From assembly GCF_011801125.1 (NCBI RefSeq), contig NZ_CP046171.1, positions 2,232,001 through 2,296,000 of the forward strand: a stretch of 64,000 nucleotides of DNA, read 5' to 3'. This DNA is from Nocardia brasiliensis. Lineage in GTDB: Bacteria; Actinomycetota; Actinomycetes; Mycobacteriales; Mycobacteriaceae. Below the pieces are notes generated by a model, which saw only the letters and a program-made list of their open reading frames with translations, was not told the DNA's origin and did no database searches. The position numbers and the translations under genes were made by a program. Below are positions 8,874 through 17,654 of the stretch, one piece after another (positions within the stretch are counted from its first letter, which is position 1; every line of letters starts with the position of its first letter).

Positions 8874-9896
8874 ATGATCATGCTCGTGATCGGCCTCGTC
8901 CTGCTCGCGGTCTTTCTTGTGCGTTTCCGGCAGGACCGGCGACGGCTCGGCAACGGGGTGTTTCTGCTGCTAGGACTGATTTTCGTCGGCGTATGGACGC
9001 TCGGGTCCGGCGTCGAGGGCGACCTGCCGATGATCTTGGCGGGCCTGCTCGTGCTGCTGTCGCCGCTGCTGATTCTGGTGCTCGCCGCGCTGCTGATCGT
9101 CAACGGCAGGCAGGTGGTCCGCCGCGAGGGACTGCGTATGGCGAACCTGCTGCCGCTCGGACTCGGCCTGGGATTGCTCGTCCCGTATGTGTTGCTGGCG
9201 CTGGCCGTATTCACCGGTGATATCTGGATCGTGGTGATTTTGGCGTCGTTGACCATGGCGGTGAGCTACATCGGATTTCTGTTCGCCAGTTTCCTGCTTT
9301 ATTCGCTGTTGTACGGGGCATTGCCGTATCGGCCCGCGATGGACGCGATCGTCGTGCACGGCGCCGGGCTGAAAGGGGACCGGGTACCGCCGCTGCTCGC
9401 GGGCAGGCTGGACCGGGCGATCGAGATCTACCGCGCGGAGCGCGCGGCAGGGCGCGCTCCGTTGCTGATCGCCAGTGGCGGCAAAGGGTCCGACGAGCTG
9501 CGCTCGGAGGCCGATGCCATGGCCGACTATCTCGTCGAGCGGGATGTCCCCGCCGAAAGCGTGCTGCGGGAGGACCGTTCGGCGACCACGTGGGAGAACC
9601 TGCTGTTCACCAAGCGATTACTGGGCGAGCGGGGCGAATCGACCCGAATGGTCTTGGTGACGAGCGATTTCCACACCCTGCGCACCGCGATGCTGGCCCG
9701 GCGCCTCGGCCTGGATGCCGAGGTCACCGGGGCGCGCACCGCGTTCTACTACCTGCCGGCGGCGACCTTGCGCGAGTTCGCCGCGGTCGTGGTGGCCTAC
9801 AAGTGGATCAACCTGATCGCCTGTGTCGCCCTGGTTTCGCTGCCGATACTGGCGTTGCTGCTCACCCGCGACATGCCCCACCACTACGGGAACTGA
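8874..9896 (+). CDS. YdcF-family (DUF218/ElyC-like) membrane protein
   Basis: A 340-residue protein with about five transmembrane segments in the first 160 residues followed by a soluble DUF218 domain. The domain shows DAIVVHGAGLKGD, LDRAIEIYRA, LLIASGGKGSDE, EADAMADYLVERDVP and EDRSATTWENLLFTKRLL, the characteristic YdcF/SanA pattern. ElyC-type relatives act in cell envelope carbon-lipid metabolism, though the biochemical reaction is unsettled. A last hydrophobic helix near residue 320 anchors the C-terminus. A second ATG six bases downstream is equally possible as start. Confidence 0.85.
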   Translation: MIMLVIGLVLLAVFLVRFRQDRRRLGNGVFLLLGLIFVGVWTLGSGVEGDLPMILAGLLVLLSPLLILVLAALLIVNGRQVVRREGLRMANLLPLGLGLGLLVPYVLLALAVFTGDIWIVVILASLTMAVSYIGFLFASFLLYSLLYGALPYRPAMDAIVVHGAGLKGDRVPPLLAGRLDRAIEIYRAERAAGRAPLLIASGGKGSDELRSEADAMADYLVERDVPAESVLREDRSATTWENLLFTKRLLGERGESTRMVLVTSDFHTLRTAMLARRLGLDAEVTGARTAFYYLPAATLREFAAVVVAYKWINLIACVALVSLPILALLLTRDMPHHYGN

Positions 9897-9897
9897 C

Positions 9898-10644
9898 TCA
9901 GCTGTCGAACGTCTTGTGCGGGACGCCGACGGTGAGCCCGCCGTCGATGACGAACTCCGCACCGGTCGAGTACGAGGACTCGTCACTGGCCAAGAAGGTG
10001 ATCAAGGCGGCGACCTCGCTCGCCTCGGCGGCCCGGCCCAGCGGGATCTGCAGGAACTCGGCCGGAATGCCCTCGGTCATCGGCGTGGTGATGAGCCCGG
10101 GGTGCACCGAGTTGACCCGAATCTTGTACTGCGCCAGCTCGAGTGCGGTCGATTTGGTCAGGCCGCGCACCGCGAACTTGGATGCCACGTAGCCGTGCAG
10201 CCCCGGGCTGCCGCGCATGCCTTCCACCGACGAGATGTTGATGATCGAGCCACCACCCGCCTCGATCATGGCGGGGGTGGCGGCACGCATGCCGAGGAAG
10301 GTGCCGGTGAGGTTGATGTCGATGATTCGCTGCCATTCCGCGAGATCGAAGTCGACCAGGAGGTTCCCGTTGGCGATACCGGCGTTGTTCACCAGCACGT
10401 TCAGCGCGCCGTAGCGCTGCACCGCCTCGGCGACCGCGCTCTGCCACTCGTCCGGTTCGCGCACGTCGAGGTGCACGTAGGTCGCGGCGTCGCCGAGCTC
10501 CTTGGCGACCGCGGTGCCTTCCTCGTCGAGCACGTCGCCGAGTACAACGCGCGCGTCCTCGGCCACCAGCGCCCTGGCGTGCGCGGCACCCATCCCGCGG
10601 GCACCGCCGCTGATCAATGCCACCTTGCCGCTCAACCGCCCCAT
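9898..10644 (-). CDS. SDR-family hydroxysteroid-type dehydrogenase
   Basis: A 248-residue classical short-chain dehydrogenase. The cofactor motif SGGARGMGAAHA is near residue 12, NNAG near 87, the catalytic serine in ISSVEG near 138 and YVASK near 151. The N-terminus and active-site surroundings resemble the mycobacterial 3-alpha/20-beta-hydroxysteroid dehydrogenase group. A perfect KstR-like box 36 bases upstream fits a role in sterol or lipid degradation. The gene is convergent with ydcF, leaving one base between stops. Confidence 0.88.
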   Translation of the reverse strand: MGRLSGKVALISGGARGMGAAHARALVAEDARVVLGDVLDEEGTAVAKELGDAATYVHLDVREPDEWQSAVAEAVQRYGALNVLVNNAGIANGNLLVDFDLAEWQRIIDINLTGTFLGMRAATPAMIEAGGGSIINISSVEGMRGSPGLHGYVASKFAVRGLTKSTALELAQYKIRVNSVHPGLITTPMTEGIPAEFLQIPLGRAAEASEVAALITFLASDESSYSTGAEFVIDGGLTVGVPHKTFDS

Positions 10645-10679
10645 CGCGGCACCTCCGTTTTCGATCGCGTGAGCTTACC

Positions 10680-10693
10680 TGGAACACGTTACA
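10680..10693. promoter_or_regulatory. KstR-like operator
   Basis: TggAACacGTTacA fits TnnAACnnGTTnnA completely. It lies between the divergent SDR and MaoC genes and can control both. KstR is the TetR repressor of the cholesterol regulon in mycobacteria and rhodococci. Confidence 0.65.
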
Positions 10694-10767
10694 GAATCAC
10701 GCGCTTCCGGTGGGGCGGTCGCAAGCGAGTTCCGCGGGGGATGGCCGACCGCTCTAGGGTTCGTCGC

Positions 10768-11226
10768 ATGAGTGAACCAACCACCTTCACGATGGCGACA
10801 TTGCGGGATGCCGCAGGAACCGAACTCGGTGTGAGCGACTGGATTGTCGTCGACCAGGACCGGATCACCGCCTTCGCCGAGGCCACCGAGGATCGGCAGT
10901 GGATCCACGTCGACCGGGCTCGGGCGGCGAAGGGGCCGTTCGGCGCCACCATCGCGCACGGTTTCCTGACGCTGTCGTTGCTGCCGTGGATCAACGGGCA
11001 GCTCTTCCGGCTCGACGGCGCTCGGATGCGTATCAACTACGGCCTCAACAAGGTTCGGTTCCCGGCTCCGGTGCCCGCCGGCTCGCGCGTGCGCGGCCGG
11101 ACTCGCATCGTCGGAGTCGATGCGGTGCCGGGCGGCCTGCAGGTGGTGCTCGCGACGACGGTCGAGTGTGAGGGTGTCGACAAGCCGGTCTGTGTCGCCG
11201 AATCCATCCTCCGCGCGCTGGAATGA
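10768..11226 (+). CDS. MaoC-type (R)-specific enoyl-CoA hydratase, HtdZ/Rv0130-like
   Basis: A 152-residue single hot-dog domain. The hydratase-2 catalytic motif is visible in FAEATEDRQWIHVDRARA (Asp and His five residues apart), followed by FGATIAHGFLTLSLLP. The enzyme hydrates a trans-2-enoyl-CoA to the (R)-3-hydroxy product in the cytoplasm. Length and wording are close to the M. tuberculosis HtdZ group. It is divergent from an SDR with a KstR-like box between them, so both may act in beta-oxidation of sterol or lipid side chains. Confidence 0.9.
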   Translation: MSEPTTFTMATLRDAAGTELGVSDWIVVDQDRITAFAEATEDRQWIHVDRARAAKGPFGATIAHGFLTLSLLPWINGQLFRLDGARMRINYGLNKVRFPAPVPAGSRVRGRTRIVGVDAVPGGLQVVLATTVECEGVDKPVCVAESILRALE

Positions 11227-11262
11227 CCTGCCCTGGCTGAACAGCGGTGTGGCATGATCTAG

Positions 11263-11276
11263 TGGAACTCGTTCTA
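11263..11276. promoter_or_regulatory. KstR-like operator
   Basis: TggAACtcGTTctA matches TnnAACnnGTTnnA fully and sits 30 bases before the hydrolase start, overlapping the expected promoter. Confidence 0.6.
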
Positions 11277-11305
11277 GTTATTGCCGCCGGCGCGGGAGGC
11301 TCACG

Positions 11306-12202
11306 ATGACGAACCCACGGTCGGCCGCGGTGCTGCGACGGTTCGCCAGGCGGGTACCGGACATCGCCGAGGTGCCGGGCGGACGGCTGCAAGAGCTGCC
11401 AGGACGGGGCCGGACCTACGTGGTCGACATCGCCGGACCGGCGGGCGCTCCCACGCTGGTGCTGTTGCACGGCACGGCCTGCACCGCCTATCTCGGCTGG
11501 TTCCCGTCGCTGGCCGCGCTCTCGGCGCACTACCGGGTGATCCTGTTCGACCAGCGCTGGCATGGTCGCGGGATTCGCTCGGAGCACTTCGCGGTGGACG
11601 ACTGTGCCGACGACGTGATCGCGGTGCTCGACGCGCTCGGCGTGGCGGGCGCGGTGTGCGTGGGATTCTCGTTGGGTGGAGTGGTGAGTCTCGCGGCCGC
11701 GCACCGGCATCCGGAGCGGGTGCGCGGGCTGGTGTTGTGCGCGACGCCGTATCGGTTCCAGGAAAAGTGGCGCGAGCGGGCCTTTCATCGTGGCTTCGGC
11801 GCGTTCGCCGCTGCCGTGCGGCCGTTCGCGTCCCGGCGGGTCGAGGAGTTCGCGGGCAAGCTGCCCGAGCTTCCGGAAATCGCCTGGGCGGCAGGAGGAA
11901 TGGAGCGCTGGGCGTTCGGTGAATTCCGCAGCACCAGTGCGTGGGCGGTGGCTCAGGTGGTCGCGGAGGTGGCCCGGTTCGATGCGAGCGCCTGGCTGCC
12001 GGAGCTGACCATGCCGACCGCGGTCGTCATCACGACCCAGGATCGGGCCATTCCGGTCTATCGGCAGTTGGAGCTGGCGACCATGATTCCGCGGGCGAGC
12101 GTTCACCTGGTGAAAGCCGGGCATGCGGCCTGCGTGCTGCATGCGGATCGGTTCGTTCCGGTGCTGCTCGACGCTTGCGCGGCGGTCGCCGCGAGAATGT
12201 AG
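11306..12202 (+). CDS. Alpha/beta hydrolase
   Basis: A 298-residue alpha/beta hydrolase. The oxyanion segment LLHGTACTAYLGW is near residue 55, a strand-turn FDQRWHGRG near 85, the nucleophile elbow GFSLGG near 120 (serine in G-F-S-L-G), and a late catalytic histidine in VKAGHAACVLH. There is no signal peptide, so it acts in the cytoplasm. The KstR-like box just upstream suggests lipid or steroid ester substrates. A reading frame starting at GTG or ATG 11306 follows GGGAGG. Confidence 0.86.
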   Translation: MTNPRSAAVLRRFARRVPDIAEVPGGRLQELPGRGRTYVVDIAGPAGAPTLVLLHGTACTAYLGWFPSLAALSAHYRVILFDQRWHGRGIRSEHFAVDDCADDVIAVLDALGVAGAVCVGFSLGGVVSLAAAHRHPERVRGLVLCATPYRFQEKWRERAFHRGFGAFAAAVRPFASRRVEEFAGKLPELPEIAWAAGGMERWAFGEFRSTSAWAVAQVVAEVARFDASAWLPELTMPTAVVITTQDRAIPVYRQLELATMIPRASVHLVKAGHAACVLHADRFVPVLLDACAAVAARM

Positions 12203-12212
12203 GCGGGGCTAC

Positions 12213-12238
12213 CCTGTTCGGCGTCGATGGCGAACAGG
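12213..12238. terminator. Hairpin between convergent genes
   Basis: CCTGTTCG and CGAACAGG form an eight-base stem with a ten-base loop, located between the convergent hydrolase and WS/DGAT genes. No U-run follows. Confidence 0.45.
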
Positions 12239-12251
12239 TGCTATTCGGGAA

Positions 12252-13643
12252 TCAGCCCAGTGCCCGTGCCGCGGTGAGCAATTCGTCGACGACCTCGGGC
12301 ACCGCGTCGGCGAGCTCGGCGACATCGGGTACCAGTTCCTTGCAGGCGATGAAGCCGAAGTCCAGGTCATCGTTGTTCGACAGGACGGTCACTGTCAGTC
12401 CGGCGCCGTGAAAGACCGGCCCGAACGGGTACATACCGTGCACGCGCACACCGAGGAAGTACAGCGGCATCGGCGGGCCCGGCACATTCGACACCACCAG
12501 GTTGTGCACCACCGGGTGCCGCTCGGCCAGCTTCAGCGACGAGTACACCCGAGCCGCGAGCTGAAAGGTGTTCGGCGGCGCGTACTTCGACCAGTCCTGC
12601 AGGAAGTCGGCGCCGATGAGATCGTGCTCTGCCTTGGCGCCGCGGTTCTCCTCGGCGACCTGCAGCAGGCGTTGCACCGGGTCCGCGATATCGGTGCCCA
12701 GCCGCGCGAACAGTGTTGACACCTTGTTGATTCCCGCGGTGTGGCGCGAGGATTCGTGCACCGAGACCGGTACCGAGGCGACCAGCGAGCGGTCCGGTAG
12801 TTCGTCGTGCTTGTCCAGGTACGTGCGCAACACGCCCGCGACGATCGTCAGCACCACATCGTTGATCTTCACGCCGAACGCGGACTTGATCTCTTTGACC
12901 GCGCCGAGTTCGGCCTCGGTGAACGCGACCGCGCGGTGCGGGGTGATGGCGAGGTTGAACGGCGTGCGCGGCGCCGAGAACGGTAAGGCCATGCCCGCCT
13001 TGTCATTTCGTCGTCGCTGCGCGAAACCGGCCACCATGCCGACGGTTTTCGGCACCATGCCGACGATGCCCGCCTTGGTCGGGAACTTGACCACCGCCTT
13101 GGCCAGCAGTTGCCAGTCGCTGGGGCTCGGCTCCGGCTGCCACGGTTCGGCGGGCGGCGTCTTGGCCGCGTTCGGCTCCAGATCGCACAGGTGCATCATC
13201 ATGTTGGTACCGGTGATGCCGTCCACGGCGGCGTGGTGGTATTTGCAGATCACCGCGACCTTGCCGTCGTCGAGGCCCTCGACCACCGACATCTCCCACA
13301 GCGGCCGGTCTCGATCCATCGGGCGGCTGGCGATGTCGCCGATCAGTTCGGCCAATTCGCGGCGACCCGCCGGCGCGGCGATGCCGATGCGCCGGATGTG
13401 GTAGTCCAGATCGAAGTTCTGATCCTCGACCCACACCGGATGGTCCAGGTTGAACGGCACCTCGTACACGCGTCGGCGCATCTGCGGGATCAGTGGTAGT
13501 CGCCTGCCGAGTTCGGCCTTGAATCTGTCGAAGGAATAGTCCCCTGACGTGGGGTCGAGGAGGATCAGCGCACAGACGTGCAGGTGCTGCGTCCCGGTTT
13601 CCAAATAGAGAAAACTGGCATCCAATCCGGTGAGTCGTTCCAT
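12252..13643 (-). CDS. Wax ester synthase/diacylglycerol acyltransferase (WS/DGAT)
   Basis: A 463-residue bifunctional acyltransferase. The catalytic HHAAVDG is at residues 136-142, and the conserved N-terminal MERLTGLDASFLYLET and C-terminal NLVVSNVPGPPMPLYF blocks are intact. It transfers an acyl-CoA to diacylglycerol or a fatty alcohol, making the triacylglycerol and wax stores typical of nocardiae. A perfect KstR-like box lies 14 bases upstream of the start. Mycolata carry many paralogs, so no specific symbol is given. Confidence 0.94.
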   Translation of the reverse strand: MERLTGLDASFLYLETGTQHLHVCALILLDPTSGDYSFDRFKAELGRRLPLIPQMRRRVYEVPFNLDHPVWVEDQNFDLDYHIRRIGIAAPAGRRELAELIGDIASRPMDRDRPLWEMSVVEGLDDGKVAVICKYHHAAVDGITGTNMMMHLCDLEPNAAKTPPAEPWQPEPSPSDWQLLAKAVVKFPTKAGIVGMVPKTVGMVAGFAQRRRNDKAGMALPFSAPRTPFNLAITPHRAVAFTEAELGAVKEIKSAFGVKINDVVLTIVAGVLRTYLDKHDELPDRSLVASVPVSVHESSRHTAGINKVSTLFARLGTDIADPVQRLLQVAEENRGAKAEHDLIGADFLQDWSKYAPPNTFQLAARVYSSLKLAERHPVVHNLVVSNVPGPPMPLYFLGVRVHGMYPFGPVFHGAGLTVTVLSNNDDLDFGFIACKELVPDVAELADAVPEVVDELLTAARALG

Positions 13644-13656
13644 AGCCGAAGCCTAC

Positions 13657-13670
13657 TAGAACGCGTTCTA
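13657..13670. promoter_or_regulatory. KstR-like operator
   Basis: TagAACgcGTTctA is a perfect palindromic match to TnnAACnnGTTnnA. It abuts the WS/DGAT start and lies 143 bases before the divergent diiron-protein/EphD operon, so it could influence both. Confidence 0.65.
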
Positions 13671-13812
13671 ATATTGCCTCGTACGAAAGAGTGCTTCTAT
13701 ATGTAACCCGAAGTTCTACTTATGTGTATGATGATTGCTACGGCCATGCAGGAAGGTGTGCGGCGAAGCGGCCGGGCCTCGCCGCTGGAAGCGTGAGTGA
13801 CGAGGAGTATCG

Positions 13813-14715
13813 ATGAAGCTACTTCGCAGGGGAGAGCGGCGCCCGGACATCGATCCGGGTGAGGTCGCGCTCCAGGCGCGCAATGTGCAATTCGACTGGG
13901 CTGACACCCCACTGCACTGGATGCCTGGCGAGCCGATCGCCTCGCACCTGATCAACTCGCTGAACCTGCTCCTGCCCGAGGGGGAGCGCATGTTCTGCGC
14001 CGCCTACGGCGAGGCGCTGCCGTTCGTGAAGGACGAGAAGCTGCGCGAGGCCATGCTCGGCTTCATCGGCCAGGAATCCATGCACGCCGAAACGCACGAC
14101 AAGGTGCTGCACGAGGTGCTCACCGCGCACGGCGTCGATCCGCAGCCCTATGTGCGGCAAGCCGAATACCTCTTCCGTAAGACGTTGGGGCCCAGGGGCA
14201 ACGAGGGAATCGCGGCCCGTCAGACGCTGGTCGAGCGGCTCACGGTGATCGCCTGCCTCGAGCACTTCTTCGCCTACCTCGGCGACTGGGTGCTCAATGC
14301 CGATCTGGAGAAGTTCGACGCCGAGCCGCGCATCGCGGACCTGTTCCGCTGGCACGGGGCCGAGGAAGTCGAACACCGGCACGTCGCCCACGATGTCGCC
14401 GTCTACTTCGGCGCGGGCTATCTGCGGCGCGCGGCGATCATGATGTTCATCTTCCCCACCTTCATCGCCCTGGTGGCGCGCGGTACGAAATACATGGTGC
14501 ATCAGGATCCGGCGCTGCCCGACCTCGGCTACCCGCGGTTGCTCAAACGAGTGCTCGGCGCGATGTGGCGCGGCGCGCTGCCCGGGGTGCCCTCACTGCT
14601 GTGGAGCGCGGTGACCACCTTCAAGCCGGGTTATAACCCTGGCTCGGTCGGGTCTACCGCGCAGGCTGTCGCCTACCTGGCGAAATCGCCAGCCGCGCAA
14701 GCGATCGCGTCATGA
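13813..14715 (+). CDS. PF10118-type 'metal-dependent hydrolase'; likely ferritin-like diiron protein
   Basis: A 300-residue protein of the family usually labelled metal-dependent hydrolase. The metal-binding residues follow a ferritin-like diiron pattern: Glu near 58 (PEGERMF), ExxH at 88-91 (QESMHAETH), Glu150 (ACLEHF) and ExxH at 185-188 (EEVEHRHVAHD). This is the E, ExxH, E, ExxH arrangement of diiron oxygenases and desaturases rather than of hydrolases. One hydrophobic helix (about 205-225) may attach it to the membrane. ATGA overlap couples it to a reductase with an Fe2S2 domain, and EphD follows. A lipid oxygenase role is inferred. Confidence 0.82.
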   Translation: MKLLRRGERRPDIDPGEVALQARNVQFDWADTPLHWMPGEPIASHLINSLNLLLPEGERMFCAAYGEALPFVKDEKLREAMLGFIGQESMHAETHDKVLHEVLTAHGVDPQPYVRQAEYLFRKTLGPRGNEGIAARQTLVERLTVIACLEHFFAYLGDWVLNADLEKFDAEPRIADLFRWHGAEEVEHRHVAHDVAVYFGAGYLRRAAIMMFIFPTFIALVARGTKYMVHQDPALPDLGYPRLLKRVLGAMWRGALPGVPSLLWSAVTTFKPGYNPGSVGSTAQAVAYLAKSPAAQAIAS

Positions 14716-15833
14716 CGGGTGCGGTGGTGAGCCATCGGCCCATCCCCGGGCAGTTGCCCGCCGATCTGTTCGGCAAGCCCGTTCAGGATCGTGCGGTGCG
14801 GGTGCTCGACGCGGTCGCCTCGGCGCGACTGCGCTGGACCACGCTGATCAACCGGCGCGATCTCACGCCCCGGGTGGATGATCGGCGCATGTCGCTGGTG
14901 GTCACCGAACGCCGGATCGAGGCGCACGACCAGGATGTGGTGAGCCTGCGCCTGGCGGCGCCGGATCAGCGTGAGCTGCCGCCGTGGCGGCCGGGCGCGC
15001 ATCTGGATCTCGAGCTGCCCTCCGGCCGGCTGCGCCAGTATTCGCTGTGCGGCGATCCGGCCGACACCCGCGCGTATCGCGTTGCGGTGCGGCGGATTCC
15101 GGACGGTCTCGGCGGCTCGATGGAGGTGCACGACGCGCTGCCGGTCGGCGCGCGGATCACCGTGCGTGGCCCGCGCAATGCCTTTCCGTTCGCCGTGCCC
15201 GGCTACGGATCGCCCGCCGGGCGTTTGCATTTCGTCGCGGGCGGCATCGGCATCACGCCGATCCTGCCGATGGCGCGGCTGGCGCATCGGCTCGGTATCG
15301 ACTGGTCGATGGTGTACACCGGCCGCAGCCGCGACACCATTCCGTTCCTCGACGAGATCGCCGGATTCGGTGACCGTGTCACCGTGCGCACCGACGACGA
15401 GCACGGCCTGCCCGACGCGGCCGCGCTGCTGCCCGGCGTCGGCCCGGAGACCGCGGTCTACTGCTGCGGTCCCGTTCCGATGACCACCGCGGTGGCCGCC
15501 GCGGCGCGCGAAATGCCCGGCGTGGAACTGCATTCCGAACGCTTCTCGCCGCCGCCGATCATCGACGGCGTGCCCTTCGAGATCGAGCTCGCCTCGACCG
15601 GCGAGGTGGTCGAGGTGGCCGCGGATCGCTCGGCCCTGGACACCATCCTGGCAGCCAGGCCGGACCGGCCGTATTCGTGTCGCCAGGGCTTCTGCCGCAC
15701 CTGCAAGGTGCGGGTACTCGCAGGCACACCGGAGCATCGCGAAACCGTCCTCACCGCGGCCGAACACGAGGCGGGCGAGATGCTCGTCTGTGTATCCCGT
15801 TCCGCCGGTGGGCGACTGGTGCTCGATCTGTAA
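14712..15833 (+). CDS. PDR/VanB-type oxidoreductase (FAD/NAD, Fe2S2)
   Basis: A 373-residue electron-transfer protein. In order it has an FAD-binding barrel (RQYSLCGDP near residue 110), a nucleotide-binding domain (GGIGITPILPMARL near 180) and a C-terminal plant-type Fe2S2 domain with cysteines at about 323, 328, 331 and a last one in MLVCVS. Such reductases pass electrons from NAD(P)H to an oxygenase. The start overlaps the stop of the preceding gene (ATGA), which implies translational coupling and makes the upstream diiron-site protein its probable partner. Confidence 0.9.
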   Translation: MTGAVVSHRPIPGQLPADLFGKPVQDRAVRVLDAVASARLRWTTLINRRDLTPRVDDRRMSLVVTERRIEAHDQDVVSLRLAAPDQRELPPWRPGAHLDLELPSGRLRQYSLCGDPADTRAYRVAVRRIPDGLGGSMEVHDALPVGARITVRGPRNAFPFAVPGYGSPAGRLHFVAGGIGITPILPMARLAHRLGIDWSMVYTGRSRDTIPFLDEIAGFGDRVTVRTDDEHGLPDAAALLPGVGPETAVYCCGPVPMTTAVAAAAREMPGVELHSERFSPPPIIDGVPFEIELASTGEVVEVAADRSALDTILAARPDRPYSCRQGFCRTCKVRVLAGTPEHRETVLTAAEHEAGEMLVCVSRSAGGRLVLDL

Positions 15834-15865
15834 CCACGACCTCTGGTCACCAAGGAGAAACCCCG

Positions 15866-17644
15866 ATGACGACCATCGATCAGCCGGAGCTGGTAGCCGC
15901 CGAGCGCACCGTGCGCAGCGGTGAATTCGAGCTCGCTGTCTACGAATACGGCGACCCGGCCGCCGACACCGTGCTCCTCGTACACGGTTGGCCCGACACC
16001 AATCACCTGTGGGACGCGGTGGTGCCGCTGCTCGCGCGTCGCTTCCACGTCGTCACCTACGACACCAGGGGCCACGGCCGCTCCACCCGCACCAGGCGCA
16101 CCCAGGACTTCCGGCTCGACCACCTCGCCGCCGACTTCTACGCGGTCGCCGACGCGGTCAGCCCGGACCGGCCGGTGCATGTGCTCGCCCACGACTGGGG
16201 TTCGGTGCAGGTGTGGGAGGCGGTGTGCGAACCGCAGGCCAGCGTGCGCGTGGCCTCGTTCACCTCGGTGTCGGGGCCGAATCTCGACCATATCGGGCAC
16301 TGGATGCGCGACCGGCTGTCCAAGCCGACACCGCGCAACATCTGGCAGCCGTTCACCCAGCTGCTGTCCTCGGCCTACACCTTCTTCTTTATGACGCCGG
16401 GCCTGCCGCGGGCGGTGTTCGGTCTGCTCGGCACCGAACAGCGCTGGCAGCGGGTGGTCGCGATCATGAACGAGACCGCGCCGTCGAAGGTGAAGCTGGG
16501 GCCGACGTTCCGGCAGGACTCCGTCGACGGCCTGCTGATCTACCGCGCGAACATCGTGCAGCGCATGCTTTCTCCCCGCGAGCGGCGCACCGAGGTGCCG
16601 GTGCAGCTGATCGTCGCGGGTCGCGACGTGGCGGTCCGGCCCGCGGGCTTCGACGACGAGAACAAGTGGGTGCGCAAGCTGTGGCGGCGTGACGTGCCCG
16701 CCGGGCACTGGATGCCGTTCTCACACCCGGAATTGCTGGCCACCGCGGCGACCGAGCTGATCGACACGGTCAACGGCGCCACTGCGCCGCGCGGGCTCCG
16801 GCGGGCCGAAGTCGGCCGCAGCGCAATGCCGTTCGAGGATCAACTGGTGGTCATCACCGGCGGCGGCAGCGGCATCGGACGCGAGACCGCGCTCGCGCTC
16901 GCCCGGCGTGGTGCCGAGATCGTGCTTTCGGACATCAATCTCGTCGCCGCCAAGGAGACCGCGGCGCTGATCGCCGCGGAAAACGGTGTGGCGCATGCCT
17001 ATCAGCTCGACGTCTCCGATCAGGACGCCGTGCAGGAGCACGCCACGGCCGTGCTGGAAACCCATGGCGTGCCGGACATCCTGATCAACAATGCCGGAGT
17101 CGGCCAGGCGGGCGGGTTCTTCGACACCTCGGCGGCGGAGTTCGATCGCGTCATGCGGATCAACCTCGGCGGTGTGGTGAACGGGTGCCGCGCCTTCGGT
17201 TCCGCGATGGCCGAACGCGGTCTCGGCGGGCACATCGTCAACCTGTCCAGCATGGCGGCCTACAGCCCGCAGCAGAACTTCAGTGCCTACTCCACCAGCA
17301 AGTCGGCCGTCTTCATGTTCTCCGACTGCCTGCGTGCGGAGCTGGCCGGCCGCGGCATCTCCGTGCACACCATCTGCCCGGGCATCGTGCACACCAATAT
17401 CGTTGCCAACACCAGGTTTTCGGGTCTCAGTGTGGAAGAGGAGCGGCGCAAGCAGGAGAAGTACGACAACCTCTACCGCAGGCGCAGTTACGGACCGGAG
17501 AAGGTGGCCGAGCAGATCGTGCGCGCCGTCGAGAAGGACCGCAGCATCGTCCCGGTCACGCCGGAGGCGCGGTTGCAGTACCACTTCAGCAGGCTCGCGC
17601 CCGCTGTCGGCCGGTTCGTCGCGGCGCGGGTGAAGCTCACCTGA
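15866..17644 (+). CDS. ephD: EphD: epoxide hydrolase fused to short-chain dehydrogenase
   Basis: A 592-residue two-domain protein, the same length as mycobacterial EphD. Residues 1-310 are an alpha/beta hydrolase of epoxide hydrolase type: HGWPDT at 40-45 and nucleophile Asp110 in HDWGS. From about residue 321 a complete SDR follows with TGGGSGIG, NNAG near 409 and YSTSK (Tyr about 475, Lys 479). EphD acts on epoxidised mycolic acids or other lipids in mycobacteria. AAGGAG precedes the ATG. As third gene of the operon it would process epoxides made by the diiron protein and its reductase. Confidence 0.93.
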   Translation: MTTIDQPELVAAERTVRSGEFELAVYEYGDPAADTVLLVHGWPDTNHLWDAVVPLLARRFHVVTYDTRGHGRSTRTRRTQDFRLDHLAADFYAVADAVSPDRPVHVLAHDWGSVQVWEAVCEPQASVRVASFTSVSGPNLDHIGHWMRDRLSKPTPRNIWQPFTQLLSSAYTFFFMTPGLPRAVFGLLGTEQRWQRVVAIMNETAPSKVKLGPTFRQDSVDGLLIYRANIVQRMLSPRERRTEVPVQLIVAGRDVAVRPAGFDDENKWVRKLWRRDVPAGHWMPFSHPELLATAATELIDTVNGATAPRGLRRAEVGRSAMPFEDQLVVITGGGSGIGRETALALARRGAEIVLSDINLVAAKETAALIAAENGVAHAYQLDVSDQDAVQEHATAVLETHGVPDILINNAGVGQAGGFFDTSAAEFDRVMRINLGGVVNGCRAFGSAMAERGLGGHIVNLSSMAAYSPQQNFSAYSTSKSAVFMFSDCLRAELAGRGISVHTICPGIVHTNIVANTRFSGLSVEEERRKQEKYDNLYRRRSYGPEKVAEQIVRAVEKDRSIVPVTPEARLQYHFSRLAPAVGRFVAARVKLT

Positions 17645-17654
17645 CCCGCCGCAC

